A stretch of DNA of 64,000 bases, taken from the NCBI GenBank assembly GCA_023213395.1, contig CM041465.1:220293741-220357740 (forward strand), in the 5' to 3' direction. A model generated the notes under the pieces. It made no database searches. It was not told the origin of the DNA and saw nothing but the letters and a program-made list of their open reading frames with translations. The DNA comes from Cycas panzhihuaensis. Lineage: Eukaryota > Cycadophyta. The translations under genes and the position numbers were made by a program. Position 1 is the first letter of the stretch. Every line of letters begins with the position of its first letter. Below are positions 46,261-57,932 of this stretch, piece after piece.

Positions 46261-46830
46261 TTAGGCTCTACATATTTAAGTGACCTAGGCATTAGTGTTA
46301 TAGTTGCCCCTTGGTACTTTTGGGGGTGGATTTCTCTTCATGATATGAGCATTCACCTCAAACTCATTTAAGGGGTGGGTCTTCAATTATGATTTCTTTC
46401 CCCTTATTAAAGTGATTATTTTGTATTACAGAATATGACTCTTATGGTGGAAAAGTAGTGAAGGGAACTCTATCAAGTTTATATAGTCCACTATCCTCAT
46501 GTCCTATGGTAACCAGTTGACTTGTGGCATGATCTATAATTATGAAGATGCCTTGTCTAAAGAGAATATCTAGGTTTAGCTTGTTAATCTGACTAACTAA
46601 TAGCAAGTTCATTTTCATGCTAAGTACAAGGAAGATATTATTGATATGACAGTGGATGTTTAAATCCTTTAGATTAATGGGGGGCCTTCCAATCTTGGTC
46701 TCATTATACATGAGATTATCTCTAAATGTAATAATTTAGGCCCTTATTTAATATATCTCCTTAAGTAGATCTTCAGTATCAATCACGTGATGATAGGCAA
46801 TGGAATCAATCAACTAAGAAAATATCATCA
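46261..46830 (-). pseudogene. Copia F1 protease and pre-integrase
   Basis: Frame 46442-46711 has INLKDLNIHCHINNIFLVLS, KMNLLLVSQINKLNLDILF and HEDSGLYKL, the pre-integrase pattern also seen in A. The active site further right (near 46790-46810) reads LIDSIAYHHVIDT, with Asp-Ser kept and the Gly replaced. Confidence 0.78.
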
Positions 46831-47860
46831 TATTAGGATGACAAAGCTATAAAGAATAAGTTTTAGGAGGTGGATTGAGTATCAACTTGTTATAAATTCT
46901 TATTTTTCCTTAATCTTCTTGATTGATACCTTTATCTATTTGCTTGGCACTGGTTCTAGTTTTTCCTTTAGTTCTTATTTTATTAGAAGTTTTGGCCTCC
47001 TAATTATCCACCAGGGGTCTGGAAGATTTGAAAGTTAGCCTATCTTCTTATATAATCAACTACTAAGTGTCCATTTTTTCCATCATACATATAAGTGACA
47101 TTTTATCTATGCTACCGGTTCCTTGAAACTTGAGATTATTGTGGTTGTTATGGTTATTATAGTTGTTGGGGCTATTGAGAGATATTTAAAGATCCAAACT
47201 ATTGAGTAAGTGGATGCTAATAAGTTGGCTACTAATATGGCTATTGAAGTGACTGATTCCTTTCTAGATTCCTGACTGCAAATGCAAGGGTAGAGTTAGA
47301 AGTGGATGCCACTTCTTAGTGATTGAATGTGTTCTCCTCCCTAATCAAGAGTCCTTCTATGGTATTGAAGTCCATTTTAGGAAAGGTATTATAAAGTCTA
47401 AATACAAAGCTATTATATTTAATTAGAAGGATATTGATGACTCTACATACTAAGTCATGGTTAAAATGGGGTTCACCAAGGATAATAAGTTAAATTCTAA
47501 TTATTTTATTTTCAATAAGGTGGGTTGTTATGGTGCTAGTAAATAAAATACCAAAGAGGTATATTTTTAAGGTTAGGGACCTAGATTCATATTTATAAGG
47601 AGCATAGAATCCTCCAAGCTTCATGGGAGGTTTAGGCTATTTCTATGTTTTAGTCTATTTGGTCTTCTATAGCCAAGTGAGGGAAATAAAGAGTAATGTT
47701 ATTATTAGATTTAAAAGCTACTAGGGCAACCAAGTCTAATGGAATCTCTATAATAGGATCATTTGGGTCCTTAGTGGGTATGGGCAAAGGTATGTTCCTA
47801 TTGATATAGGCCCAATAGTCATTCATTATTAATAGGTTTTTAACTTATTTTTTCTAAAAT
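46831..47860 (-). pseudogene. Copia F1 gag
   Basis: By position and match to F2 and A this is gag. The C-terminal part near 46930-47250 is basic and Asn-rich, and the N-terminal core near 47640-47850 includes the PKLGGFYAPYKYE-like and KNLLIMNDYWAYI pieces (compare LIMNDCWAYINGD in F2). Frames shift often and stops are dense. Confidence 0.65.
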
Positions 47861-48689
47861 AAAAATTATTTAGTCCACATAGTTTAACTATGTTAGATAA
47901 AAGAATTTATGCTTCCATTTTTTGTGTGTCTTTTAGTATCCTATCTACCTAGGGGGCTGCTAAACTAGAATGTTAAGTCTAAGGGTCTTTAGAAAGCCCT
48001 TGGTTGTTATTATATCTAGTGGCATCTACATATAAATGGCAAATCAAGGATCCTATGTACTAGTATATGACATTTAAACTCTATATACCTTAGTATGTGG
48101 GATGCTAAGAAGATCAAAGACACTCCTAACTTATTTATCCACCTGTATCAGTCTTATGCCTAATAATAGATCTAGTTAAGAACTATAAACCAAGGCACTT
48201 ATCTCCTCTGAGTCTAGTTTGGTCTCTAAACTCTAAGGTAAGGTTTTACACCTCATCCAACCACTCAATACACCTTATAGCTAGTGGACTTCTCTAATAT
48301 TTATAGAATTTAAGAATGACCACTAACATCTATAGAGTGGTATCTTCAAGGGTCCTGATTATTTCTTTTGTAAGGTTGGTAAAGTTCATGTGTAGATTAG
48401 GAATTATATTTTTAATCTTTTAAGTTGAAATAGATTTTAAAATGTGTTCTTATTTAAGAAAGAGGGTTCATTTTATGAAATAAAAATAAAAGACCAAAAG
48501 AAAAGTAATAAATTAAAAGAAATAGAAGGGTTTAAGATGCTCTTTAGAGGACTTTACTACCAAGAGAAGATTAACCTCCTTTATATAAGAAAGGCACATC
48601 CTAAATAGAAGGGTTTATTTTAGCTACTGAAAAACCTTTAAAGTACTACTCAAAACTAATTGAAACTTATTACAAACTATAGGCCTGTA
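47861..48689 (-). repeat. Copia F1 leader with shared module
   Basis: Inverted, 47930-48370 matches the module of A and B: TACCTTAGTATGTGGGATGC, TAGTTTGGTCTCTAAACTCT and GTATCTTCAAGGGTCCTGAT are the reverse complements of module landmarks. The remaining 320 bp to 48689 is AT-rich leader, cut by F2's LTR. Confidence 0.75.
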
Positions 48690-49068
48690 TGTTAAATTTA
48701 TTAACATAATCATATAGGTAATATGCATTCAAGTATAAGAAGCAAAAAGTATGAAATATGAATAGAACACACTACAAAATGATGTATGAAATCACAATGA
48801 GTAAATTGATTATACTGTGTAACTAAATTTCAATAGAGCTTCTATATATATCAAAAGACAATATACAAATAAAGGGATTATGCTTAATTTATAAGCATAT
48901 AATACCTAAATGCAAGTAATATAATTGGCTGACTTAGCAGCAAAGAAGGTAGACCTGATCAAATTATAGATTATATTTAAATTTATAATGGGGGCTCATA
49001 CCTTATGATATATAAGGACAAATACATGTAAAATACAATACAACAAAGGGTCTTTAGATGTTTTAACA
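48690..49068 (-). repeat. Copia F2 3' LTR
   Basis: On the minus strand it begins TGTTAAAACATC and ends AAATTTAACA, giving a terminal inverted TGTTAAA/TTTAACA. The left neighbour sequence (TACAGGCCTATAG on the minus strand) is not a primer site, so this is a 3' LTR and not the 5' LTR of F1. Confidence 0.75.
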
Positions 49069-49074
49069 CCATCC

Positions 49075-49580
49075 CTTAACAAAGGTTTCATTGGATTTGA
49101 TGTCAAGGTCATGTCAAACCTTTCAAACTTTGATTTGCTAAGTGCTTTAGTGAAGATGTCAATAACCTGGTCCTTAGTTGGTCAGTATACAATGTCAACT
49201 TCTCCATTTTGAACATGCTCATGGATGAGATGATGATGGACCTCTATGTACTTAGTTCAAGCATGGAAAATAGGATTTTTATCATCTTCAACACACTTTA
49301 ATTGTCACAATAGAGAATGGTAACTGAAGTATGTTGAAGTCCAAGCTTGACAAGAATCCTTCTAAGCCAAATTAACTCTATGGTGGTATGGAAGCTACTT
49401 TATATTCAACTTCAGTGGAGGAGAGAGAAAAAATAGGCTATTTCTTATAGCTCTAAGAGATTATAGTTAAGTTCATGTACTTAGAATAAATTCCAACTAC
49501 ATAAGAGATACTGAGCAAGTATGAGTGAGGTAGATGAGGCTCTCAACTAACTGCAAATACAATGTGGGATCAAAGGAATT
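49075..49580 (-). pseudogene. Copia F2 RNase H
   Basis: Reading leftwards: AFAVS, NLPHSYLLSIS, then FSLSSTEVEYKVAS, LIWLRRILVKLGLQ, YDAQD-type remnants, KYIEVHHHLIHE near 49210-49240 and DIFTKALSKSKFERF near 49120-49160. The Glu of STEVEY is kept. Stops are present. Confidence 0.78.
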
Positions 49581-50430
49581 TTCTTATTCATCTAGGTTGA
49601 GCTTGGTTCCTTTTCTATTGGAATTAGTGCAGGCTTGTAATCAGTCATTTTAAATTATTATAAGAGTTCATTGAAGTACTTAGATTATGATAGGAATATG
49701 TTTCCTAGTTCCTACCATACTTTAATGCTAAAAAAGTAGTATAATAACCTAAGCTTTGTCATCTCAAAGTTGCTTTTTAATTTAGATTGTTACCAAACTA
49801 TACCTTCATTATTATTACCAGTGATTACCAAGTCATCTACACATAACACAATGATTATGATCATGGTACCTCTAATTTAAATATATAGATCTAAATTATA
49901 GGGTAAATAGTGAATCTATGCTTTGTGAAAAGGGCATCAATCTTAGCATACCAAGTATGTAGTTCCTACTTCAATCTATATAAGGCTTTCTTAAGTTTAC
50001 AAACAAGGTGTTCTTTGATAAGAATAGTATAAATGAGAGGTTGCATCAAGAAAACTTTTTCTGTGAGCTCTCTATTTAGGAAAGTATTTTTTACATCCAT
50101 TTAGTACATGAGCTAGTTAAATTAAGCCTCAAGAAACATAACTAAATGGAATGTGGTCATGTCAACTACTAGTATAAAGGTCTCATCATAGTTAATACCC
50201 TCTTACTATTTGAAACCTCTTGTAACTAGATGAGCTTTATGATACTTGATGGTGCCATTAATATAAAATTTGGTCTTGTAAAGCCATCAACAATCAATTG
50301 GTTTCTTTTCGGGTGGTAATTCTATTAACTCCCATGTGTTATTCTTAAGGATAGAGTTCATCTCTTCATCCATTGGTGCTTTCCATATTTAGTCTTTGAC
50401 TACCTCCTCAAATATGGAAGGCTTAGAGAT
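49581..50430 (-). pseudogene. Copia F2 reverse transcriptase
   Basis: Minus-strand landmarks are the FGGGSQRLNMEST-type start region near 50340-50400, ELPPEKKPIDC near 50300, LVTRGFK near 50215, DVKNTFLNRELTEKVFLMQP near 50060-50110 with the first catalytic Asp, CKLKKALYRLK near 49985-50010, and VLCVDDLVITGNN near 49825-49855 with both Asp residues of the CVDD box. The thumb region follows to 49580. Confidence 0.82.
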
Positions 50431-51560
50431 CTCAAGAAAATATACTATTAAGACATAGTTGTTGGAGTGTCTCATTCTAGACTCTCTCTTAGTAGCTCTA
50501 GGAGGAGGAGGACCATCCTTTAGCAATTGTTATATCCACTTAGGAGGTGATTGAAAACTGGTAGCCTCCACCTAAAGATCATCAACAGATATAGGTGGCA
50601 TTGATGTACTAACATTTGATGTGGATGTTAAGACTACTAGAACTAAAGATGAACCTAGTGTGTAGGAGGATGTAGGTGTTGGTGGCTTAAGAATTGGTAC
50701 AAGAGGCACTTCAGGTATACAAATATTATCTTTTACTATAAAATAAATTTGTGAGGGAGCTAAGTTCTAAGTATCTTTAGCAAATATTACTACTTGAGTA
50801 GTGTGTGCTTGGTTTCCAACAATGCCATATACTTTATAGACTTTAAACCTAGGTAAATAGTTAAGGAAAATACACTTGAGGATTTTATCATCTAGTTTTT
50901 TCCTATTCTCCTTATGGATGAATTTATAGATTGTGCATCTAAATATCATTAAGTGAGAGACTATTGGCTTTATGCCTAACCGAGCCTCCTCAGGAGTGAT
51001 GTTTCTAACTATTACTATGGTACTTTTATTAGTGAGATAAGTAATAGTTGGTATGGCTTAAGCCAAAAACCTAGTAGCAAGATTAGCACCATTCAACATG
51101 GGTTTTGCTTTGTTCACCAACATTTGGTTCATCCTTTCTGCAACACTATTTTATTGAGGTATGTGAGGGGCCAAGAATTGGTATTTAATACTACATTATT
51201 TATAAAAGTTGATGAATTAGTTGGGTATGTACTCTCCTCCATTATCATATCTTAGCACTTTGATGTTCATGCCACTTTCATTTTCTACTTTAGCCTTGAA
51301 TTCTTTAAACTTATTAAAGGCTTCAAACTTATTCCTAAGGAAGTAAACCTATACTTTCCTGGAATTGTCATCTATAAAGGTCATGAAAAATAGGTTCACA
51401 TTAAGTGAAGGAGCTGGCATGGGCCTATAAATGTCTAAGTGGACCAAACCTAATGGTTCTAATACTCTCCATAATTTCTTTAATGGAAATTATTATGTAT
51501 GTTACTTACCCACTAAGTAGGCCTCACAAATACAACTATTTCTCCTGATTCTTGGTAGTC
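50431..51560 (-). pseudogene. Copia F2 linker and integrase
   Basis: The frame 50767-50949 reads FRCTIYKFIHKENRKKLDDK and CIFLNYLPRFKVYKVYGIVG, the C-terminal end of Copia integrase. The core lies at 51190-51440: VHLDIYRPMPAPSLN with the first Asp, FITFMTFIDDNSRKV and an RYDNGGEYIPN-like stretch near 51225-51250 with the second Asp. The zinc-binding CEAYL lies near 51515. Moderately broken. Confidence 0.82.
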
Positions 51561-52225
51561 CATACATTATATATAGCCTAGACATGAGATTTAGGCTCTG
51601 TATATTAGGTAACTAAGGTGTTGATGCCATAGTTGGTCCTTGGTACTATTGGAGGTGGTTTTTTCTTCAGAGTATGAACATTCATCTTGATCTTGGTTAA
51701 GGGGTGGGTCTTCAACCATGTTTACTTTTCCCTTATTAAGGTGATTATTATGTGTCAATAAATAGGATTCTTATGGTAGAATAGTGGTAAGGGGAACTTT
51801 ATCAAGTTTATATAGGCCACTATCCTTATATCATGTTATAATGAGTTGTCTAGTAGTATGGTATGTGATTATGTAGATGCCTTAACTAAAAAGGACATCC
51901 AAGTTTTGCTTGTCAATTTGGCTGATAAAGAGAAAGTTCATATTCATGCCTAAAACTAGAAAGATGTTATTTATGTGTTGCTAGATTTTTGAATCCTTTA
52001 ATACAATAGGAGCCCTTATAATTTTGGTCATATCATTAGTAAGATTATCTTCAAATGTGATGGTTTAAGCTTAAATTGGATAAGTCTCCTCTAACAAGTC
52101 TTCAATACTAGTCATATGACATGTGGCACTAGAATCTAGTAACTAAGAATTATCATCATGTTGGGATGACAAATCTACAAAGAATAAGTTTTAGGAAGAT
52201 GGTTGAGAATCAGCCACATTGCCTC
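51561..52225 (-). pseudogene. Copia F2 protease and pre-integrase
   Basis: Parallel to 46261-46830 of F1: the LYKLDKVPLTTI-like frame near 51790-51820, NMNFLFISQIDKQNLDVLF near 51890-51950, and an LLDSSATCHMTSIEDLLEE-like active site near 52090-52140 with Asp-Ser kept and Gly lost. Confidence 0.75.
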
Positions 52226-53335
52226 CTTATTGTATATTTTAATTATCCTTGGGTTTCTTAGTCGAAACCTTTACATATTTGGTTGATGTTAGTTCTAGTT
52301 CTCCCTCTAATTCTAATTCTATTAGAAGTATTAGCCTATTGAAAAGCCAATCTTCCTTATAGAAAGTAAGAGCCTCCTTGTTGAAGGCCTGATCCATCAT
52401 GTTGAAAGCTAAGGCCACCTTATTGAAAGTTAGGCCCACATGATTGTCCCTCTTAATTCTAAAGCATCTAGAAATTAGTTTGTCTTCTCCTATAGTCAAT
52501 AGTAAGGTGCCTATTTTTTTCACAATATATATAGGTGATATGTTATCTATGTTGTTGATTCTTTAGTGGTTGAGATTATTGTGGATGTTGAGGTTATTGA
52601 GACTACTAAGAGGAAGTTCCAACTTATTAAGACTATGGCCACTAATATGTTGCCTATTAATTTGGTTATTGTGAGATATTCAAGGAGCCAAATTGATGAG
52701 CAAAGGTTTATTGATGACTTGCCTATTCAGATGGCTATTAAGGTGGCTTATGTCTTTCTAAATTCTTGGCTATAAATGCAAGGGTAGAGTTAGAGGTAGA
52801 TGCCACCCCTTAGTGATTAAGAATGTTCTCCTCCCTGAGCAAGAGTCCTTCAAAAATATGAAAGTCTATTTTAATAAAGGTATTATATAGTCTAGATACA
52901 AAGATATTATATTCTATAGGAAGGATATTGAGGATGCTAGATATAAGGTCATGATCAAAGGGAGGTTCACCAAGGATGATAAGTTGGTTTCTAATTGTTT
53001 TAACTTTAGTTAGGTGGGTTATAATAGTTCCTGTTAAGAGTATACTAAATAGGCATACCTTTAAGGTTAGAGACCTGGAGTCATCCTTCCTCTCATAAAG
53101 GGTGCAAATAATGCTCCAAGCTTCATGGGAGATTTAGGCTATTTTAATATTTTGGTCCACTTGGTCTTCTATAGCCATGTGGAGAAATAAGAGGGTAATG
53201 TTTTCCTTATATTTAAAATTAGTTAAGGTAACTACATCTAGTGAAATTTCAATAGTAGGATTATTAGATCCTTAATAGGTATGGTTAAAGGCATGTCACC
53301 ATTGATATAGGCCCAACAATCATTCATGATAAGAA
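52226..53335 (-). pseudogene. Copia F2 gag
   Basis: The C-terminal clean frame 52239-52523 encodes an Asn-Lys-Glu-rich repeat tail (FNKVALAFNMMDQAFNKEAL), then a Glu-Leu run and KPKDN. This is the counterpart of the repeat tail of A. The N-terminal core near 53090-53330 includes LLIMNDCWAYINGDMP, which equals the LLIMNEYxAYVNGDIP of A near 17713-17760. This gag type, with MNDCWAYxNG, is shared by A, F1 and F2. Confidence 0.78.
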
Positions 53336-53756
53336 GCTTTTTAACTTATTTCTTCTAAGCTAAAGAGTTATGTATACTGCTTAGTTTAATGTTATTAGAT
53401 TAAATCATTTGAAGTGTCATTTTAGAGTGTATTTTTGTATTTGTGTCCTATCTACCTAGTGGGGCTATTAAACTAGAATGCTAAATTTAGTAGTCTCTTA
53501 GAAGCCCTCAGTTATTATTCTGTCTAATGATGCCTACCCACAAGTGGTAAATTAGGGACCTTATATACTGGTATGTGAGCTCTAGGCTCTACATACGTCA
53601 GTATGTGGGCTACTAAGAAGGTTAAAGACCCCCTGACTTGTTGGTCTACCTATGTTAGGCCTATGCCTAGTGACAAATCTAGCTAAGAACTTCTAACCAA
53701 GGCATTCACTCTCTATGGGTCTAGCATGGTCTCCAAACTCTAAAGTAGTGTTTTAG
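53336..53756 (-). repeat. Shared leader module, F2 copy (truncated)
   Basis: Inverted, it matches A and B: GGTCCCTAATTTACCACTTG, AGCCCACATACTGACGTATG, TGCCTTGGTTAGAAGTTC and AGTTTGGAGACCATGCTAG are module landmarks. The match stops at about 53756, before the GGACCCTTGAAG edge seen in A and F1. Confidence 0.75.
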
Positions 53757-54279
53757 TGGTTCAAGGTCTATCCCTAGTAAGATGATGGTATTCTAGGGGG
53801 GTCTCGGGTTAGATCCTTAATGGCTACTAGAAAGATGGTTTAGGGCTTAGGGAAGATCTAATATGAAGCTCAAAAGAGACCTAAAGGACCATCTTTGCCT
53901 AACTCCTAAGAAGGAGTCTTTTCCTAGTAGTGTCATCTACCTTAGTGAGAGTGGATATGACAAAAGGTGTGGATGTGAAATGGGGTGGTAGAATATACTA
54001 ACCTACATGAATTGATGAAGGAGTTCTATATTCAGAGCCACACTTATAATATCTTTAATATCCTTCCTAGGGACTCCTCTCTTATACTTTTAGAGTTTTA
54101 CTAAGATGTAAGATAGGGTAAGCTAATGGAAATAATAGTTTGACTTATTTAGGTTTCTAGATCTTGATATTGTTGAAAGAATGCAAAGCTAAGAGAGCAA
54201 AACGATACAATTAATGAAACCATAAGACCAAACTTACATCAATCTTTTTGTTTTTCTTTTTTCATTTTTTATAATAAAA

Positions 54280-54450
54280 TCTCAAGCAAACACACTAGAA
54301 ACTATGCATGCAAGTCCTTTTTTATTTTTTTAAACAAACACACTAGAAACACATTAGAAACTATGTATGCAAGCCCTTTTTTGTTGTATTTTTTTTTTTT
54401 AATAGTCATACTAGAAACTATACGTGCAAGTCCTTTCTTCTTGCATGCAA
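54280..54450. repeat. Short tandem repeat, unit about 55-65 bp
   Basis: Three imperfect copies of a unit with CACTAGAAACTATGCATGCAAGTCCTTTT and an A/T-rich tail start near 54292, 54350 and 54408. The Ts between units vary in length. Confidence 0.8.
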
Positions 54451-55339
54451 GATAAAAGATACACATGTAATTATGAAGTGGCTTTCCTACATTCAACATG
54501 CATGATTCATTTTAAGAGAGATGATTCCATGCAAATAAAATCTAAAAATCTTCACATAATCTTTATACAAATTTCTTTTTAAAAGAGATTAATCTACATG
54601 CAAGACTAATTAATATGCTCTAACCTTGATGCATGCAACTAATTCTTTTCAAAAAATGATGAAATAATGCATAGGAAGAGAGAATCTTAAAGGAAACTAT
54701 TGTTGTTTTATGATGATTTTTAGACCTATGAGATGATGAATAAGTCATAAATCTGAACAATAATCATTTATGCAAGATCAACCAAAGGTTCTATCATGAT
54801 TGGAGTAGTGAGAGCTCCAAAAGGAATCCTTAAACCTAATATAAAAGCTAAAAACCGGAGATATTCTAACTAAACAGGACTATTAACTTTTGATTCTCAA
54901 GATGTAAGAGCAAACTTGAAAATAAAAGTGCATGTAATGATAGATGTAAGACCAATATTCCTTTCCTATTGTAAAGAGTGCTTTAGAATGGTAGTTTTCT
55001 TTTCACTTGATTAACTTTTCCCACACACTTTCCTTTAAAACAAAAGAAAAGAAGGAAACAATAATAATCCAAAGAGGCCAAACAAGAGCCAAACAATGCT
55101 AAATAAGAGTGGTAATCTAACTAAAATATAGGATGCTCTGAAAGAGTAGCTAGATGTATGGTGGAGAGATGACCATGCCTTACCCTAGTCTATCCTTAAG
55201 GAACCCCACAAAGGGCAAACCTTTTAGTATATATTTTAATTCCAAAAGCCCAAATAATAATCCAATAATAATTATCCAATGAAAATAAATAATTCTTAGC
55301 TAAAATTACCTTCAAGATAACATGAAATAAGCTTGAAAG

Positions 55340-55665
55340 CTAATAAGAAAGATCTTACCAAATCCAAAGAAGTTTGAAGCAAAATTTGATGAAGATCCAA
55401 AGAGATGAAAGCTTAGACCATCAATAATTGAGTAGTAATAGCACAATAGCAAAACTTCTTTGAGATTTCACCCAATAACTTTAGAAAATAAAATCTCTAA
55501 AAAGCACAGTGCAGTTCTCAAGAATTCTCCAAGAAGTTCATAAAATCTCTTAATCAAAGGGCAAGAATCGCTTCTTCCTCTCTAATTCTCAACTTTCTTC
55601 ACTTCTTTATCTCTCTCCATCTATCTCCAACAACTATAATTAACAATCCCTTTATAACACTTTTG
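55340..55665 (-). promoter_or_regulatory. Promoter-like region, minus strand
   Basis: The minus strand has TATAAAGGGATTGTTAATTATAG at about 55655, then a purine-rich leader (GAGATAGATGGAGAGAG, near 55625) and a possible 5' splice site TTTGGTAAGATC near 55360. This combination is typical of a plant promoter and first leader exon. No product downstream is visible. It is an inference from motifs only. Confidence 0.35.
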
Positions 55666-56434
55666 GGTATTGAGAGAATCAAATCCCACCAAATTTAGGT
55701 AGTGGTATGCAAAATTTTGGCGTGTTAGCTGAGTTTTACATGCATGCAGTAAAAAATATGGTGATTAGTTAGGAGGCAAAAATAACTCATTTAAGAGGTC
55801 AAAAAATGATTTTTATTGATAAACTAAGGCATAAATAACTTTATTAATGAGGAAAGAGGCCCAAAACATGATAAAAATGATAAATAAAAGCTCAAAATTG
55901 ATAAAATATTGGGTGAAATCAAGGATTAAAAAGAAAATTAAAAATAATAAACTTTGAAAGAAACATGGGGTTAAGTTAATCATAAATAAAACTTTGTTAT
56001 CATAGTTTACATCATCGACAGAATGATAGGAATATAAGCCATAACATCATTTATTACATTTTATTAATCAACAATCACACATCATTTTAATAAAACGAGG
56101 CCTAATCCATCAAGTAGAATCAACATACATCAATAATTACCAATAAAACCATATAAAATACATCAATTTACCAACATGATCTAAATACAACTAATGAGGC
56201 CATGTTTTGGTGAAACATTACCCCCTTGGCACTTAAGACTCTTATTCTAGAAATAGACATAGGATGGTGAGAGGTGGCAATGATGTGAGTATTCATTGCT
56301 CTAGAGAAAGTGATAGGGACTAATAAAATATATGGATGATGGGGTACCAATTCTTATGGTGGAATGAAATCTACACTACAACTTGATTCTAAAAACTTTT
56401 ATTAGTAGAGTTACTTGAAAGGACTAAGTAGTCT

Positions 56435-56600
56435 TAACCAAAAGAGGTGTCATTCATATTCCTTGCCCAAAAGGACTGGGCATCTATTAAATTACCCAAA
56501 AGGACTGGGTATTAACCACGTTACCCAAAAAGGGTTGGGTATTCAACTCCATTACCCAAAAGGACTGGGTATTCAACTCATAAATATCACTATGTTTATC
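56435..56600. repeat. Minisatellite, unit about 37 bp
   Basis: Four or five units with CCCAAAAGGACTGGGTATT start near 56467, 56493, 56524 and 56561, with a worn one at 56608. The sequence has a plus-strand frame (56415-56663) coding a repeat YPKGLGIQL, which I regard as chance. Confidence 0.85.
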
Positions 56601-56644
56601 TTCTCACCTAAAAGAACTAGCTACCTACTATTATCAAAAACTTA

Positions 56645-56755
56645 CCTAATGCCCACAAATTAGATAGGACTTTCACCACAAATACTATCTACTGCCCACA
56701 AACTAGATGGGACTTCATCACTAAACATCCACAAACTAGATAGGGTTATGATATA
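56645..56755. repeat. Short tandem repeat with CCCACAAACTAGATGGGACTT
   Basis: Three units begin near 56651, 56693 and 56727 with the core CCACAAACTAGATAGG. Confidence 0.75.
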
Positions 56756-56759
56756 CATC

Positions 56760-57180
56760 TAGTCATAGTTTTTCTCTCATTAACCGAGTATTGGAGGGAA
56801 TTCTTTTTGCTAGAGCAAAAAGGATAGACTGTCATAGTTTAAGCTCATTAATAGGTGACTTTTTAGAGTAAAATCTTTTTTCTAGGGTAAAAAGGATAGA
56901 CTATCATAGCTTAAACTCATTAATAGGTGACTTTTCAGAACAAACCCATCATAGTTTAACTTGTTAATAGGGTGAGGGCTTTTGGAGGGTGATTATCATC
57001 TTTTAACCTTTAATAATTAACTTCAGAGGGATCCTTATCATAGTTTAGGCTCATTAATAGGTATAGAGGCCTTAGTGTGAGGTATTGTCATAGTTTATAC
57101 TCATCAACAAGGAAATGGAATCTCAAAGTTTATTGTCCTATCATAGTTTAAACTCATCAACGGGTACCTAAAAATTTAAA
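56760..57180. repeat. Interspersed array with TCATAGTTTAAACTCATTAATAGGT core
   Basis: At least eight copies of the core occur with variable spacers (near 56763, 56832, 56905, 56950, 57038, 57090 and 57135). One adjacent pair (56800-56860 and 56870-56935) forms a longer duplication with GCAAAAAGGATAGACTGTC. Confidence 0.8.
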
Positions 57181-57932
57181 GTGATTACTTGTCTCTAAAC
57201 CTTTTATCCCCACTATTCCCATTTATATTTGAGCATAGGATGCATTCATTAGTGTGATTTATCCAATGAAACATGCAATGACTTTTATTATTTTTTTACT
57301 TTTTTTGTTCTTTTATGGTCATATACTTTTTTTTTTGTAATATTGTATACATGGTAGTTTATACTTGTTCTGGAGTAGCGTGGTTTAAGAAAGACAAGGT
57401 TAGGGAAGGAATAAAAACCAGGAGATAAATAAAAGATTAAAATGGAGTAAGTGAAAGGTTTACTTATTCTATTTTTGTAAACTTAAAATCATTTGGAATA
57501 CAAATGGTAATAAGTTTATGAAAGCAGAAGGTGGAGTAATATAAATCTCCAAAAAGGAAATCCATACAAATCACATTATACTCTTGATAGATTATATAAA
57601 TATAGGATAATCCCACACTCATATAATATATCATAAAGGAAGTAAGTCGTTTAGCAAACAAAACTAGTCTCACTCAATAAATAACTAACTACCCAAGTAT
57701 ATTAGATTCTTCGTTGGCTCCTTCCAGGTGAAAGAAGCTTTTAGGAACTTACCACCTACCAAGATCCTCCATGGCCCAAGATTCCCATGTGGATCTAGCC
57801 TTTTCATATATCTCACTCCAGTCTTATACCTATCACCATAATCTCACAACTACCCAAACCTACAATCTTACCAAACTAATAATTTATACTCATCACAGAG
57901 TGGTAGTTTATACTCATCCCAGAGTAGGGTGT

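Larger units (their letters stand above)
43918..48689 (-). mobile_element. Copia F1: minus-strand Copia with internal deletion
   Basis: A 3' LTR (43918-44348) is followed on the right by RNase H, a short reverse transcriptase remnant, integrase, protease, gag and the shared leader module. The core of reverse transcriptase is missing between about 44700 and 44850. Its 5' end is cut off at 48689 where F2 begins. It is closely related to F2 and, in gag and leader, to A. Confidence 0.82.
48690..53756 (-). mobile_element. Copia F2: minus-strand Copia, 5' truncated
   Basis: The 3' LTR (48690-49068) precedes, on the right, RNase H, reverse transcriptase, integrase, protease, gag and the shared leader module, which breaks off at about 53756. 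No 5' LTR or primer site remains. F2 has the reverse transcriptase core that F1 lost. It probably inserted into the leader of F1, and later lost its own 5' end at the junction with region G. Confidence 0.82.
53757..57932. other. Region G: non-coding stretch with tandem repeats, possibly an LTR-element fragment
   Basis: No protein domain is visible in 4.2 kb. It contains a minus-strand TATA-like promoter region and several tandem-repeat blocks, all listed separately. The layout (repeats upstream of a TATA box, then a purine- and pyrimidine-rich leader with a GGTAAG-type donor) could be a large LTR with U3 repeats read on the minus strand, but no partner LTR or primer site was found. 54460-55140 and 55700-56400 show nothing else. 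Confidence 0.4.

Noticed and set aside
48690-49068. Reading this LTR as the 5' LTR of F1, making F1 and F2 a tandem pair sharing one LTR
   Set aside because: The sequence on its F1 side is not a tRNA primer complement, while the F2 side has a purine-rich tract. It is better read as F2's 3' LTR inserted in F1's leader.
56415-56663. Open frame with repeated YPKGLGIQL peptide
   Set aside because: It arises because the minisatellite unit length keeps frame for a few copies. Units vary in length and there is no start context or domain.
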